Below, in pieces: positions 50,271 to 59,463 of a stretch of 64,000 nucleotides of DNA (its first letter is position 1; each line of letters starts with the position of its first letter). The position numbers were made by a program, and so were the translations under genes. The notes beneath the pieces are model-generated. The model searched no databases. It worked only from the letters and a program-made list of their open reading frames with translations, and was not told where the DNA came from. The stretch is from Amycolatopsis sp. NBC_01488 (GTDB lineage Bacteria; Actinomycetota; Actinomycetes; Mycobacteriales; Pseudonocardiaceae): contig NZ_CP109434.1 in assembly GCF_036227105.1 (NCBI RefSeq), positions 4,592,001 to 4,656,000 of the forward strand, given 5' to 3'.

Positions 50271-51116
50271 TCAGTCGATGGTGTAGGAGTCCCCGTAGAC
50301 CTTCCACTTCAGCGGGGTGTGCAGGTCGAAGTTGCCCGCGTTGAGGAACACCAGCTGCTCGGTGTCGACGCGGGAGGTGTCGGCGTGCGCCTCCTCCTGC
50401 TTCATGATGACCTTGCGCGCGTCGAAGAACGCCTTGAGGTAGGACGTTTCGCTGCCGCCCTGGGCCGGGGTCTTGGCCTTCTTCATCGCGGCCTTGCGGA
50501 TGCCGCCGAAGCTGTCGGAGCTGTCACCGGGGCCGTGCATCACGATCGCGTCGTAGTAGGCGAACTGGCCGAGGTTGCTCAGCCCGTCCGCCTTGCCCTG
50601 GCTCACCGCCGGGTCGAAGTACACGCGGTCGCGCTCGTTGTTCTGCGCGGTCTGGAACGCGGTGGTGGCCGCGGCCTGCTTCCACGCGCTCTCGAACGCC
50701 GAACCGAGGCCGGCGTGCGAGTCGGTGCCGTTCACCTTGCGCAGCGCGGGAAGGTACTTCGCGAGCGGGTTGTCCGGGACGGAGTTCGTGTACGCCTCGA
50801 CGAGCTCCAGCATGTCGCCGGTGCCGGAGCAGAACCCGATGATGCCCGCGGTGTACCCGCGGCCGTCCCCGATGTCCTCGATGTACTGGTACTGCGCCTT
50901 CCAGTCCAGCGAGGAGTTTTCCGCGCTGGAGACCAGCTTCATGGCGATTTCCTTCTTCGCCGGGACGGAGAGGTCACCGGCGGCGAGTGCGGTCGCGCTG
51001 TTCGCGGTCAGCGGGGCCGGTGCCGCCGAGGAGAGTGCGGGGGTGGTGATCACGAGGGCGGCGACGGAGGCCGCGCCGAGCGCGCCGACGAGAACCGGCC
51101 GCAACTTCTTGCTCAT
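50271..51116 (-). CDS. Secreted GH46 family chitosanase
   Basis: A 281-aa endo-chitosanase. ATG 51116 follows GAAAGGG. Residues 1-32 form a signal peptide (LRPVLVGALGAASVAALVITTPALSSAAPA, cut here as a landmark). The catalytic Glu66 is in KLVSSAENSSLDW and Asp84 in EDIGDGRGYT, 18 residues apart as in the Streptomyces N174 enzyme (Glu22/Asp40). GIIGFCSGTGDMLELV and WKVYGDSYTID at the C-terminus are also family-typical. It cleaves beta-1,4-glucosamine polymers outside the cell. No operator with a DasR-like sequence was seen upstream. Confidence 0.96.
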   Translation of the reverse strand: MSKKLRPVLVGALGAASVAALVITTPALSSAAPAPLTANSATALAAGDLSVPAKKEIAMKLVSSAENSSLDWKAQYQYIEDIGDGRGYTAGIIGFCSGTGDMLELVEAYTNSVPDNPLAKYLPALRKVNGTDSHAGLGSAFESAWKQAAATTAFQTAQNNERDRVYFDPAVSQGKADGLSNLGQFAYYDAIVMHGPGDSSDSFGGIRKAAMKKAKTPAQGGSETSYLKAFFDARKVIMKQEEAHADTSRVDTEQLVFLNAGNFDLHTPLKWKVYGDSYTID

Positions 51117-51359
51117 GGGAAAACCCTTTCCGCGGAACGTGCCGTGGGGATCACGGCGTTGGGGCATGGCGGACGAGGCCCGCGGCCGTCGCGATCGGGG
51201 CCTCGGGTGGTGCTGCGGCGTAACGCCACGGTAGCGAAGCGTTAAAGGCTTCACAAGAGGCGGATGACGTTCACGTTCCTGACCGGCGCTTTCCGTCCTC
51301 AATGGACTCCGGTTGGGCAATTAGGTAAACCGGAGAAGGGAAAGCAGACGATTTCGGGT

Positions 51360-51950
51360 TCAGCGGATCCCGGCGAAGAGGCGGATGACGTCCGGCAGGA
51401 CGGTGACCGGGATCGTCGGGTCGATCGCGCGCTGGACGCCGAGGCCGATGCCGAGGCTGAGCAACGCCGTCGCGGCGTCGTCGGCCGACATCGGGAGCGT
51501 GATCCCGAACCGCTCCGCGTACCCGCCGAGCAGGCCGGCGATGGCGTCGCGGATCGCCTTGTCCCGCGCGGCCAGTTCGGCGCGCACGTGCGGGTTGCGC
51601 CGGGCGTTCGTGGCGAACTCGACCTCCAGGGCGGTCCACGCTTCGTCGCCGATGCTGCGCTCGGCCCAGGCCTGGAACGCGGCGAGCAGCCCGTCCACGC
51701 CGTCGGCGCCGACCAGCGCCTCGGCGACCAGGGCGACCTGCTCGTCGTGGATCCGGTCGAGCACCGCGAGGCAGAGCTCGTCCTTGTTGCGGAAGTTCGA
51801 GTACACCGCGCCCTTCGAGTACCCGGCCTCGTCCGCGACCTTCTCCAGCGACGTCACGGAGTAGCCGTCGCGCAGGAAGAGCAGCTTGGCGGTCTCGATC
51901 AGCTGCTCGCGGGTGCGCGCCTGGCTTTCCGCGCGGGTGAGTCGGGCCAT
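51360..51950 (-). CDS. TetR family transcriptional regulator
   Basis: A 196-aa repressor. The HTH is residues 8-55 (ESQARTREQLIETAKLLFLRDGYSVTSLEKVADEAGYSKGAVYSNFRNK, as a landmark in two parts). The C-terminal half (TALEVEFATNARRNPHVRAEL) resembles the BetI-like TetR_C. It is divergent from a Baeyer-Villiger-type monooxygenase, 66 bp apart, with a palindrome at 51990-52001 between them. The neighbour is its probable target. Confidence 0.92.
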   Translation of the reverse strand: MARLTRAESQARTREQLIETAKLLFLRDGYSVTSLEKVADEAGYSKGAVYSNFRNKDELCLAVLDRIHDEQVALVAEALVGADGVDGLLAAFQAWAERSIGDEAWTALEVEFATNARRNPHVRAELAARDKAIRDAIAGLLGGYAERFGITLPMSADDAATALLSLGIGLGVQRAIDPTIPVTVLPDVIRLFAGIR

Positions 51951-51989
51951 GACGCCACTCTAGTCGGCTCCGGAATCGGGGTACCGATG

Positions 51990-52001
51990 GTATTGAGATA
52001 C
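51990..52001. promoter_or_regulatory. Candidate TetR operator between tetR and the monooxygenase gene
   Basis: Inverted repeat GTAT-TGAG-ATAC in the 66-bp divergent promoter. Short arms, so only a weak prediction. Confidence 0.45.
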
Positions 52002-52016
52002 TGATAGTCTCCGAAA

Positions 52017-53516
52017 ATGGAACAACGTCACTTCACGGTCCTCGTCGTCGGCGCCGGGGCGTCCGGGCTGGGTGCGGCCATCCGGCTGGGCCAGGCCGGC
52101 GTCGACGACCTCGCCGTGCTGGAGAAGGCCAGCGCGCTCGGCGGGACCTGGCGCGACAACACGTATCCCGGCTGCGCCTGCGACGTCCCGTCCGCGCTGT
52201 ACTCGTACTCGTTCGCGCCCAATCCCGGGTGGACGCGGGCGTTCGCCGGGCAGGCCGAGATCCGGGCGTACCTGGCGGACACCGCGTCGCGGTTCGGGGT
52301 GACGTCGAAGATCCGGTACGGCGTCGAGGTGACGCGGGCCCAGTGGAACCCGTCGGCGTCCCGGTGGGAGCTGGAGACGTCGCGGGGTCCGTACACCGCG
52401 CGGGTCCTGATCGCGGGCACCGGGCCGTGGCACGAACCGCTGATCCCGGACCTGCCGGGGCTCGACGGCTTCCCGGGCGAGGTCTTCCACTCCGCGCGCT
52501 GGAACCACGACTACGACCTGACGGGCAAGCGCGTCGCGGTGATCGGCACCGGCGCGTCGGCGGTGCAGTTCGTGCCGCGCATCGCGCCTCGCGTCAGCGG
52601 GCTGCACCTGTTCCAGCGCACGGCGCAGTGGGTGCTGCCGAAGCCGGACCACCCCGTCCCGGGCGTCGAGCGGTTGCTGCTGCGGCGGTTCCCGGCGCTG
52701 CAGCGGGCGTTGCGCGGTGCCGAATACGGGGCGATGGAGGCGCTCGGGTTCGGCTTCCGGCACCCGTGGCTGCTGCGGCAGGTGCAGCAGATCGGGCTCG
52801 CGCACCTCCGGCTGTCGGTGCGGGATCCGGCGCTGCGTCGCGCGCTGACGCCGGACTACACGCTCGGCTGCAAGCGGCTCTTGATGTCCAATACGTATTA
52901 TCCGTCGCTGACCCGGGCCACTGTGGACGTTCACCCGACGGCGGTGCGGTCGGTCTCCGGCAGCCGGGTGTCCGGTGTGGACGGTTCCGCCGCCGAGGTC
53001 GACGCGATCATCTTCGGAACGGGCTTCCACATCCTCGACATGCCGGTGTCATCCCGCGTCTTCGACGGCGACGGCCGCAGCCTCGACGACCATTGGAAGG
53101 GCAGCCCGCAGGCGTACGCGGGGACGACGGTGGCCGGGTTCCCGAACCTGTACCTGCTGCTGGGCCCGAGCCTGGGCACCGGTCATTCGTCGGCGTTCAT
53201 GCCCCTGGAGGCCCAGCTCCGCCACACGGTGGCGGCGGTGACCCGGACGTTGCGTTCGGGCTGGTCGTCGCTGTCGGTGCGGCCATCGGCGCAGGACGCG
53301 TTCAACGCGGAGGTCCAGGCGGCGCTGCCGGGAACGGTGTACCAGTCGGGCGGGTGTTCGAGTTATTACACGGATGTCAACGGGCGCAACAGTTTCAGCT
53401 GGCCGTTTTCGACCGGGCGGTTGCGGTCGCGGGTGGGCGCGTTCGACGAGGGCGACTACGAAATCGGTACCCGACGACCGGTCAGAGCGTCGCGAACCGC
53501 AGGCCCGCTTTCGTGA
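52017..53516 (+). CDS. Baeyer-Villiger-type flavin monooxygenase
   Basis: A 499-aa FAD/NADPH monooxygenase. FAD motif GAGASGLG at residues 12-19; NADPH motif GTGASA around 177-182. Between them is the BVMO fingerprint FPGEVFHSARW at 152-162 (FxGxxxHxxxW), diagnostic for this class. GGTWRDNTYPGCACDVPSALYS is also class-typical. It should insert oxygen next to a ketone, for example in steroid or cyclic ketone oxidation. It is divergent from a TetR gene and overlaps a convergent gene by 35 nt. No adjacent ester hydrolase gene is seen. Confidence 0.95.
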   Translation: MEQRHFTVLVVGAGASGLGAAIRLGQAGVDDLAVLEKASALGGTWRDNTYPGCACDVPSALYSYSFAPNPGWTRAFAGQAEIRAYLADTASRFGVTSKIRYGVEVTRAQWNPSASRWELETSRGPYTARVLIAGTGPWHEPLIPDLPGLDGFPGEVFHSARWNHDYDLTGKRVAVIGTGASAVQFVPRIAPRVSGLHLFQRTAQWVLPKPDHPVPGVERLLLRRFPALQRALRGAEYGAMEALGFGFRHPWLLRQVQQIGLAHLRLSVRDPALRRALTPDYTLGCKRLLMSNTYYPSLTRATVDVHPTAVRSVSGSRVSGVDGSAAEVDAIIFGTGFHILDMPVSSRVFDGDGRSLDDHWKGSPQAYAGTTVAGFPNLYLLLGPSLGTGHSSAFMPLEAQLRHTVAAVTRTLRSGWSSLSVRPSAQDAFNAEVQAALPGTVYQSGGCSSYYTDVNGRNSFSWPFSTGRLRSRVGAFDEGDYEIGTRRPVRASRTAGPLS

Positions 53517-54642
53517 GCCGGTCGATCAGGGCGTCGCCCATCGCCGTCGCCGTGGTCACCTGGCCCGCGGTATCCGGGAGGTCGTCGGAGGCCAGGCACA
53601 ACGCCGATTCCGCGAGCATCTTCGCCGTCTCGTCGTAGCCGGGGTCGCCGCCGGACACCTCCGTGACGACCCGCTTACCACCGCCTTCGCCGAGGAAGCG
53701 CACCGAGAACCACGACCGGGCGCGGCGTTCGGGGCTCGGGCCGTTGCCGGGCGCGAGCAGGCGGGACAGCCCGCGCCGCGCGGGCGGGAGCTGGGCCGCC
53801 GCGAACAGCGCGCCGACCCCGAGCGCGCCGCCCGCCAGCACCGGCAGGTGCTTGACCGCGGCGAAGTGGCGGTAGGTGAAGTCCGGCCCGTAGCGCTCGG
53901 ACGCGGCCGCCGACCGCCGGACGACCTCGGGGTCGATCGTCGGCAGCGGGACCGCCCACCAGCCCGCGTCGGCGACCCGGTGTGGCCGGCCGAGCGGCGC
54001 GCGGGCGAACCGTCCGGCCGGGCGCGGCTCGGCGGCCGCCCGCTCGCGGGCGACCCGGGCGCCGGCCGGGAGCCGGGACATGATGGTCAGCGCGCTGAGG
54101 AACGTCCCGCCGGACGGCATCCCGCTGGCCCGGACGTACCCGTCGACGCGCAGCGGAACGCCTTCGGGCAGCTGCTTGACCGTGAAGTACGCGCCGAGGT
54201 CGTGCGGGATCGAGTCGAACCCGCACGCGTGCACCAGCCGCGCGCCGGTCTCGCGGGCGCGCCGGTCGTGCGCCAGGTACATCCGGTCGACGAATTCGGG
54301 CTCGCCGGTCAGGTCGACGTAGTCGGTGCCGGCTTCGGCGCACGCCGCCACCAGGGGCTCGCCCTGGGTCAGGTACGGCCCGACGGTGGTGACGACCACC
54401 TTGGTGGCCTCGGCCACCGCCCGCAGCGACGCGGGATCGCCCGAGTCGGCGATGAGCAGGTCGAGCGCGGCGAACCGGTCGTCGATCTCCGCGAGCCGCG
54501 CCCGGACGGCCTCGAGCTTGCCGCGGTTGCGGCCGGCCAGGGCCCAGCGCAGATCCGCGGGCGCGTGCCGGGCGAGGTACTCGGCCGTCAGGCCACCGGT
54601 GAAGCCGGTGGCGCCGAACAGGACCACGTCGTGCGCGCGCAT
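53482..54642 (-). CDS. Saccharopine dehydrogenase-like trans-acting enoyl reductase family protein
   Basis: A 386-aa Rossmann protein. ATG 54642 follows AGGAGGAG. The nucleotide loop is VLFGATGFTGGLTAEYLARHAP, and TTVGPYLTQGEPLVAACAEAGTDYVDLTGEPEFV is the next landmark, cut here for length. HACGFDSIPHDLGAY is also typical. In mycobacteria this family includes the trans-acting enoyl reductase (Rv2953 type) used with polyketide synthases, but no such synthase is here. It may act on a lipid intermediate. Its 3' end overlaps the BVMO gene by 35 nt. Confidence 0.88.
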   Translation of the reverse strand: MRAHDVVLFGATGFTGGLTAEYLARHAPADLRWALAGRNRGKLEAVRARLAEIDDRFAALDLLIADSGDPASLRAVAEATKVVVTTVGPYLTQGEPLVAACAEAGTDYVDLTGEPEFVDRMYLAHDRRARETGARLVHACGFDSIPHDLGAYFTVKQLPEGVPLRVDGYVRASGMPSGGTFLSALTIMSRLPAGARVARERAAAEPRPAGRFARAPLGRPHRVADAGWWAVPLPTIDPEVVRRSAAASERYGPDFTYRHFAAVKHLPVLAGGALGVGALFAAAQLPPARRGLSRLLAPGNGPSPERRARSWFSVRFLGEGGGKRVVTEVSGGDPGYDETAKMLAESALCLASDDLPDTAGQVTTATAMGDALIDRLTKAGLRFATL

Positions 54643-54699
54643 GTCTCCTCCTGGGGACGTCGACGGTGGACGCGCCCAGGTTACCCGCGAGTCACTTCC

Positions 54700-54874
54700 G
54701 GTCGCCGAGGGAGACGGCGGCCGGGTGACCCGCCGGTAGCCGATGGGTGAAGGTAGTCGCCGTGCGGATCGGGTCGGGTCGTCGGGGCGGACGAGGGCTG
54801 GGTGGCTCGCCGGTGGCCGATGGGTGAGGGGTGACTGCCGTGCCAATCAGCTCCGGTCGCCGGTGTAGACGACG
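54700..54874. repeat. Imperfect tandem repeat, about 77-78 bp period, derived from the GPP34 gene 3' end
   Basis: Three related units begin at 54700, 54777 and 54855 with GGTCG[CT]CG. Units 1 and 2 align along their length (shared segments such as GCCGATGGGTGA and CGCCGGT). Unit 3 is the coding end of the GPP34 gene. Read on the minus strand, units 1 and 3 both end in a GDR-K/S-stop tail, so the array appears to be duplicated copies of that gene's last codons. Units 1 and 2 are untranslated. Confidence 0.7.
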
Positions 54875-55488
54875 GCCGCTGCGACGGCCGCCGTTCCGGC
54901 GATCACGTCCGCGATGCGGCGGGGCAGGCCGTGGTGGGTGTCCTCCATCCACGCCCGCACCGCCGCCCGGCCGAGCTCGGGCTCGCACAGGTCGTCGACG
55001 CCCGCGGTCCACGCCAGCAGCGCCAGGCACGCCGCGTGCGGGTCGGGCCGGTCGACGCCGAACACCGCGGCCCGGGCCTTGCTCCGCGCCGCCGTCGACA
55101 CGAGCAGGTCCGCCGGCGGGTAGCGGTGCCGGCGGCGCAGGAGCGCCCGTTCGGGGGTCCGCCGGACGAGTCCGAGCGCGACGAGGTTGTCGGCGGCGAC
55201 CGACGGCAGTTCCCCGCGCAGGTGGTCCACCCAGTCGCGCACGCGGTGCGTCCCCGTTTCCGAAACGATTTCGGAAAACACGTGATCGGCGGTCGGAATA
55301 CCGGACGGGCGGCCGGCGATCGGGCGGACTTTCCGGTCCTCGACGGTGATCCGGTCGGTGAAGAGCAGGTCGCACAACGCCGCGCCGGCGAGGCCGATGC
55401 CCAGTGACGTCCGGCTGAGCGACGGCCGGCCGGTGAACTCGTCGTGCCCGAGGAAGAAGAAGGAATCGACCAAGGTGAGCCGGCGCAT
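54847..55488 (-). CDS. GPP34 (GOLPH3-like) family protein
   Basis: A 213-aa homologue of the Golgi phosphoprotein 3 family, present in many actinomycetes. The N-terminus LTLVDSFFFLGHDEFTGRPSLSRTSLGIGLAGAALCDLLFTDRI is the hallmark (given in part). It continues RVRDWVDHLRGELPSVAADNLVALGLV and ends VVYTGDRS. Eukaryotic members bind phosphatidylinositol 4-phosphate; the role in bacteria is unclear. It is divergent from an APC permease gene, with 173 bp between starts. Its 3' end is repeated downstream in the tandem array at 54700-54874. Confidence 0.92.
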   Translation of the reverse strand: MRRLTLVDSFFFLGHDEFTGRPSLSRTSLGIGLAGAALCDLLFTDRITVEDRKVRPIAGRPSGIPTADHVFSEIVSETGTHRVRDWVDHLRGELPSVAADNLVALGLVRRTPERALLRRRHRYPPADLLVSTAARSKARAAVFGVDRPDPHAACLALLAWTAGVDDLCEPELGRAAVRAWMEDTHHGLPRRIADVIAGTAAVAAAVVYTGDRS

Positions 55489-55661
55489 GACGGAAAATGC
55501 CCCCTGGGCGGTCTCGGTGAGGATGCCGAAGATAGCGGTCCGGCGTCGCCGCGCTTTCGGCGCCGGCCCGGTTTACCCCGAACGGACGTACCGCCCTCCG
55601 GCGCGGACCCCCTACTCTGGGGCACCGCCGCCAAGATCACCTACGGCGCGGGGGAAGGTTC

Positions 55662-57125
55662 ATGGGTACCCACTCACCGGGGCACGGCCTCGGCCGGAGG
55701 CGGCTCGGCGCCGCCCAGATCGTCTTTTTCGTCGTGGCAGCAGCCGGTCCGTTGTACGCGATCGCCGGCGGGGTTTCGGCGACGTACGCGGTGACGGGCA
55801 GCGTCGGCGTGCCGCTGTCCTTCGTCCTGCTGGCGCCGGTGCTCGCGCTGTTCGCCGTCGGGTACGCCGCGATGAGCCGCTACATCACGAACGCCGGCGC
55901 CTTCTACCCCTATGTGGCGCACGGGATCGGGCGGTCCGCGGGCACCGCCGTCGCCTACGTGACGGTGCTCGCCTACAGCTCGATCCAGGTCGGCGTCTTC
56001 GGCCTGTTCGGCCTGTCCGTGTCCACCTGGCTGGACACGACGTTCGGCGTCGCCGTGCCGTGGTGGCCGATCGCGCTGCTGATGGTGCTGGTCGTCGGCG
56101 CCGGTGGCGTGCTGCGGATCGACCTCAACGCGAAGGTCCTCGGCGTCGCGCTCGGGCTCGAGGTCGCGGTGCTCGTGGTGCTGAACGCCGTGATGTTCAG
56201 CCACCCGGCCGGCGGGTCCGTTTCGCTGCTCCCGCTCGAGCCGTCGAGCCTCTTCACCGCGGGGGTCGGGGCCGTTTTCGCTTTCTCCATCGCGGTTTTC
56301 ACCGGCTTCGAAGGAGCCGCCACCTACGGCGAGGAGTGCCGCGACCCGCGCCGGACGGTCGGCCGTGCGACCTACGTCGCGATCGGCCTGACCGCGGTGC
56401 TGTACATCGCGTCTTCGCTCGGCATGGCGGTCGCGACCGGTCCGGACCACGTCGTCGAGCGGGCCGTCGCGGAGGGACCGGGACTGCTGTTCGGGCTCGG
56501 CGGCCGGTACGTCGGCACGGCGTTCACCGACACGGCGTACGTGCTCTTCCTGACCAGCCAGTGCGCCGCGCTGCTGAGCTTCCACAACGCCGTCGCCCGG
56601 TACTTCTTCGCCCTGGGCCGGGAAGGGCTGCTGCCGGAAGGCTTCAGCCGCACCAGCAAGCGCACCGGCGCGCCGATCGGCGGCTCGCTGGTCCAGACCT
56701 CGATCGGCTTCGTCGTCGTCTCGGTCTTCGCGCTCGCCGGGCGCGACCCGTTCACCGAGCTCTTCACGTGGACCGGCGTCACCGCCTCGACCGGCGTCAC
56801 GATCATCATGATCGCGGTTTCGCTGTCGGTCATCGGGTTCTTCCGCCGCCGTCCCGGCCGGGAGACCTGGTGGCGGCGGATGGGCGCGCCCGCGCTCGCG
56901 GCGGTGACGCTGACCGCGGTCCTGGTGCTGATCATCGTCAACTTCGACGTCCTGCTCGGCCCGGCGGGCTCGATCCCGCTGCTGCGCTGGGGCCTGCCGG
57001 GGCTGCTGGTGCTCGCCGGCCTGGCCGGCTTCCTGCGAGCCGAGGCGCTGCGCACGCGGCGTCCGGACGGCTACGCGGGGATCGGCGGCCCGCTGCGGGA
57101 GGACGAACTGGCGGAAGCGCGGTGA
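55662..57125 (+). CDS. APC family amino acid permease
   Basis: A 487-aa membrane protein with 12 predicted helices, opening LGAAQIVFFVVAAAGPLYAIAGGVSATYAVTGSVG. It contains the APC signature GAFYPYVAHGIGRSAGTAVAYVTVLAYSS, and FSIAVFTGFEGAATYGEECRDPRRTVGRATYVAIG. It probably imports an amino acid or polyamine with a proton. It shares a transcript with the GNAT gene (GTGA overlap, 57122-57125). GPP34 is divergent. Confidence 0.93.
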   Translation: MGTHSPGHGLGRRRLGAAQIVFFVVAAAGPLYAIAGGVSATYAVTGSVGVPLSFVLLAPVLALFAVGYAAMSRYITNAGAFYPYVAHGIGRSAGTAVAYVTVLAYSSIQVGVFGLFGLSVSTWLDTTFGVAVPWWPIALLMVLVVGAGGVLRIDLNAKVLGVALGLEVAVLVVLNAVMFSHPAGGSVSLLPLEPSSLFTAGVGAVFAFSIAVFTGFEGAATYGEECRDPRRTVGRATYVAIGLTAVLYIASSLGMAVATGPDHVVERAVAEGPGLLFGLGGRYVGTAFTDTAYVLFLTSQCAALLSFHNAVARYFFALGREGLLPEGFSRTSKRTGAPIGGSLVQTSIGFVVVSVFALAGRDPFTELFTWTGVTASTGVTIIMIAVSLSVIGFFRRRPGRETWWRRMGAPALAAVTLTAVLVLIIVNFDVLLGPAGSIPLLRWGLPGLLVLAGLAGFLRAEALRTRRPDGYAGIGGPLREDELAEAR

Positions 57126-57688
57126 CCGACGTCCGCGCGGCGGATCCGTCCGAAGTGGACACCGTGGTCACGATCCTGGCCGAGGCGTTCCAGGACGACC
57201 CGATGAGCCGCTGGGTGTTCCCGGACGGCGAGCGCCGCCGCGCCGTCGCCCATCCGGCGTTCTTCCGCGAACTCCTCGGCGCCGGCTTCGCGACCGGGCA
57301 CGTCGACGTCACCGCCGACCTTTCGGCGGCGGTCATCTGGCTGCCCGGCGGCGGTGCCGACGACGGGCCGATCGCCGGGCTCGACCCGGCGGAGACGGAC
57401 CGGCTCGGCGTCCTGCTCGGCCTGATGGCCGCCGTCGAACCGGCCGGCCCGCTCTGGCACGCGCAGTTCATCGGTGTTCGCCCCGGGCGCCAGCGCCGGG
57501 GCGTCGGCGAGCGGCTGCTGCGGCACGGCCTCGCCCGGGCCGATGCCGAAGGCCTGCCCGCCTACCTGGAAGCCAGCTCGCCGGACAGCACGCGGCTCTA
57601 CCGGCGGCTCGGGTTCCGCGACCACGGCCCGGCGTTCCACCCGCCCGGCGGCCCGCCGATGCAGCCGATGCGGCGTGCTCCGGCCTGA
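57122..57688 (+). CDS. GNAT family N-acetyltransferase
   Basis: A 188-aa acetyltransferase. GTG 57122 overlaps the permease stop by 4 nt. Acetyl-CoA loop: VRPGRQRRGVGERLLRHGL, which matches the Q/R-x-x-G-x-G/A form. LPAYLEASSPDSTRLYRRLGF supplies the conserved loop for catalysis. The substrate may be an amine brought in or made near the permease, but this is only context. It is followed by a lactate 2-monooxygenase-like gene after 46 bp. Confidence 0.9.
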   Translation: MTDVRAADPSEVDTVVTILAEAFQDDPMSRWVFPDGERRRAVAHPAFFRELLGAGFATGHVDVTADLSAAVIWLPGGGADDGPIAGLDPAETDRLGVLLGLMAAVEPAGPLWHAQFIGVRPGRQRRGVGERLLRHGLARADAEGLPAYLEASSPDSTRLYRRLGFRDHGPAFHPPGGPPMQPMRRAPA

Positions 57689-57734
57689 CCCGTTACCGGC
57701 GAGTACAGTCGCCCCTCGAACGCGAGGAGGAACC

Positions 57735-58898
57735 GTGACCGAACGCTTCGGCAGCTACCAGAGCGAGCTCTACCTGCAAGGACTCGGTGGTCAGCTGCCG
57801 CCGTGCTCGACCGACGCGACCAAGCTCGAGGCGTCGGCCCGCGAGGTCATGGCGCCCGGCCCGTTCTCCTACGTCGCGGGCTCGGCCGGCTCCGGCGCGA
57901 CCGCCCGCGCCAACCGCGAGGCGTTCGACCGGTGGCGCGTCGTGCCGCGGATGCTGACCGGCGCCACCGACCGCGACCTCTCGACCACGGTGCTCGGCAC
58001 GCGGCTGGCCGCGCCGGTGGCCGTCGCACCCGTCGGCGTCCAGTCGATCGTCCACCCCGACGCCGAGTCCGCGACCGCCCGCGCCGCCGCCTCGGTCGGC
58101 CTGCCGTTCACCCTGTCCACGGCGTCGTCGACCGGCATCGAGGACGTCGCGGCGGCCAACGGCGACGGTCCGCGCTGGTTCCAGCTGTACTGGCCCGGCG
58201 ACCCGGACGTCTGCGCGAGCCTGCTGGCCCGGGCGAAGGCGGCCGGCTTCACGGCGCTGGTCGTCACGCTCGACACGTGGACGCTGGCTTGGCGACCGTC
58301 CGATCTGGACCAGGCCTACCTGCCGTTCCTGAGCGGCGAAGGCCTCGCCGTCCCGTTCACCGATCCCGTGTTCCTCGGCCGGCTGGAGAAGACGCCGGAG
58401 GAGGACCGCGGCACCGCGATCCTGACCTGGCTCGGCATGATCACCGGCACCGACCGGACGTGGGACCAGCTGCCGTTCCTGCGCGAGCACTGGGACGGAC
58501 CGATCGCGCTCAAGGGCATCCAGCACGTCGCCGACGCGCGCCGCGCGGTGGAGGCCGGAATGGACGCCGTCGTGGTCTCGAACCACGGCGGCCGCCAGGT
58601 CGACGGCGCGATCGGGGCACTGGAAGCACTGCCCGGCATCGTCGCGGCGGTGGGCGACCGCGTGGAGGTGCTCTTCGACTCGGGCGTCCGCACCGGCGCG
58701 GACGTGCTGAAGGCGGTCGCGCTGGGCGCGCGGGCGGTGCTGGTCGGCCGCCCGTGGGTGTACGGGCTGGCGCACGCGGGCGAAGAAGGCGTCCGGCACG
58801 TGCTGCGGAGCTTGCTGGCCGACTTCGACCTGACGATGGGACTTTCCGGCCACCGCACCCTCGCCGACCTGGGCCCGGACTCGCTCCAGCGGACGTGA
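57735..58898 (+). CDS. Lactate 2-monooxygenase-like FMN alpha-hydroxy-acid oxidase
   Basis: A 387-aa FMN enzyme. GTG 57735 follows GAGGAGG. Marks of the family: TLSTASSTGIEDVAAANGDGPRWFQLYWPGD, the catalytic His-Gly-Gly in VVSNHGGRQVDGA, DSGVRTGADVLKAVALGARAVLVGRPW for the FMN phosphate. Length and the N-terminal YQSELYLQGLGGQLPPC segment match lactate 2-monooxygenases, which give acetate, CO2 and water from L-lactate. The group also includes other 2-hydroxyacid oxidases, so the substrate is not fixed. Confidence 0.92.
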   Translation: MTERFGSYQSELYLQGLGGQLPPCSTDATKLEASAREVMAPGPFSYVAGSAGSGATARANREAFDRWRVVPRMLTGATDRDLSTTVLGTRLAAPVAVAPVGVQSIVHPDAESATARAAASVGLPFTLSTASSTGIEDVAAANGDGPRWFQLYWPGDPDVCASLLARAKAAGFTALVVTLDTWTLAWRPSDLDQAYLPFLSGEGLAVPFTDPVFLGRLEKTPEEDRGTAILTWLGMITGTDRTWDQLPFLREHWDGPIALKGIQHVADARRAVEAGMDAVVVSNHGGRQVDGAIGALEALPGIVAAVGDRVEVLFDSGVRTGADVLKAVALGARAVLVGRPWVYGLAHAGEEGVRHVLRSLLADFDLTMGLSGHRTLADLGPDSLQRT

Positions 58899-59014
58899 GA
58901 TAACGAAACGGGAAAGCCGGGGACAGCCCGGGAACCGGCGGCTAATGTTCGGGTCCCATTGCGGCCCGTCGGGGGCGGCCCGCTCCTGTTTCCCTTTCCC
59001 GTTGGGGGTTTTCC

Positions 59015-59347
59015 ATGTCTTCGATCATGATGCGGATCGGCATCCTGTTCGCCGTCCTCGGCTTCGGCTCGCTCATCCTGGAGCAGTTCGACTACGAGTT
59101 CACGCTGATCTCCTGGGCCACGGACATGCAGCCCGGCTTCGGCATCGTGCTCGGCCTGGTCGGCGTCGCGCTGATCGGCGGTTCGGTGGCCGTCGGCCGC
59201 GCGAAGGCCGCGAAGCCGCAGCAGCAGTTCGCCCAGCCCGCGCCCGGCGGGCAGTTCCCCGGCCGGCAGCAGTACCCGGCCCAGGCGCCGCAGCAGCAGT
59301 ACCCCGCCCAGCAGCAGTACCCGCAGCAGCCCGGCCGGCAGGGCTGA
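59015..59347 (+). CDS. Small membrane protein with Gln/Pro-rich tail
   Basis: A 110-aa protein. ATG 59015 follows GGGGGT. Two hydrophobic segments (IGILFAVLGFGSLILEQF and FGIVLGLVGVALIGGSVAV) are joined by a short loop. The C-terminal 40 residues form a cytoplasmic or extracellular tail with repeats of QQYPAQ/QQYP (QQQYPAQQQYPQQP). The function is unknown. A strong intrinsic terminator follows, so it is probably a single-gene transcript. Confidence 0.85.
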   Translation: MSSIMMRIGILFAVLGFGSLILEQFDYEFTLISWATDMQPGFGIVLGLVGVALIGGSVAVGRAKAAKPQQQFAQPAPGGQFPGRQQYPAQAPQQQYPAQQQYPQQPGRQG

Positions 59348-59358
59348 GGTCCGCTCCG

Positions 59359-59389
59359 AAGGCCCCGCACCAGGTGGTGCGGGGGCCTT
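59359..59389 (+). terminator. Intrinsic terminator of the small membrane protein gene
   Basis: Left arm AAGGCCCCGCACCA (59359-59372) pairs with TGGTGCGGGGGCCTT (59375-59389), one bulged G and a 2-nt loop, followed by a T. It lies 11 bp after the stop codon at 59347. Confidence 0.85.
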
Positions 59390-59463
59390 TCGCGTGCGCC
59401 CGGTCACGCGGCGGGGAAATTGGGAGGCCTGCGTCGTCACGCACGGCTATCCTTGGTCCAAGC

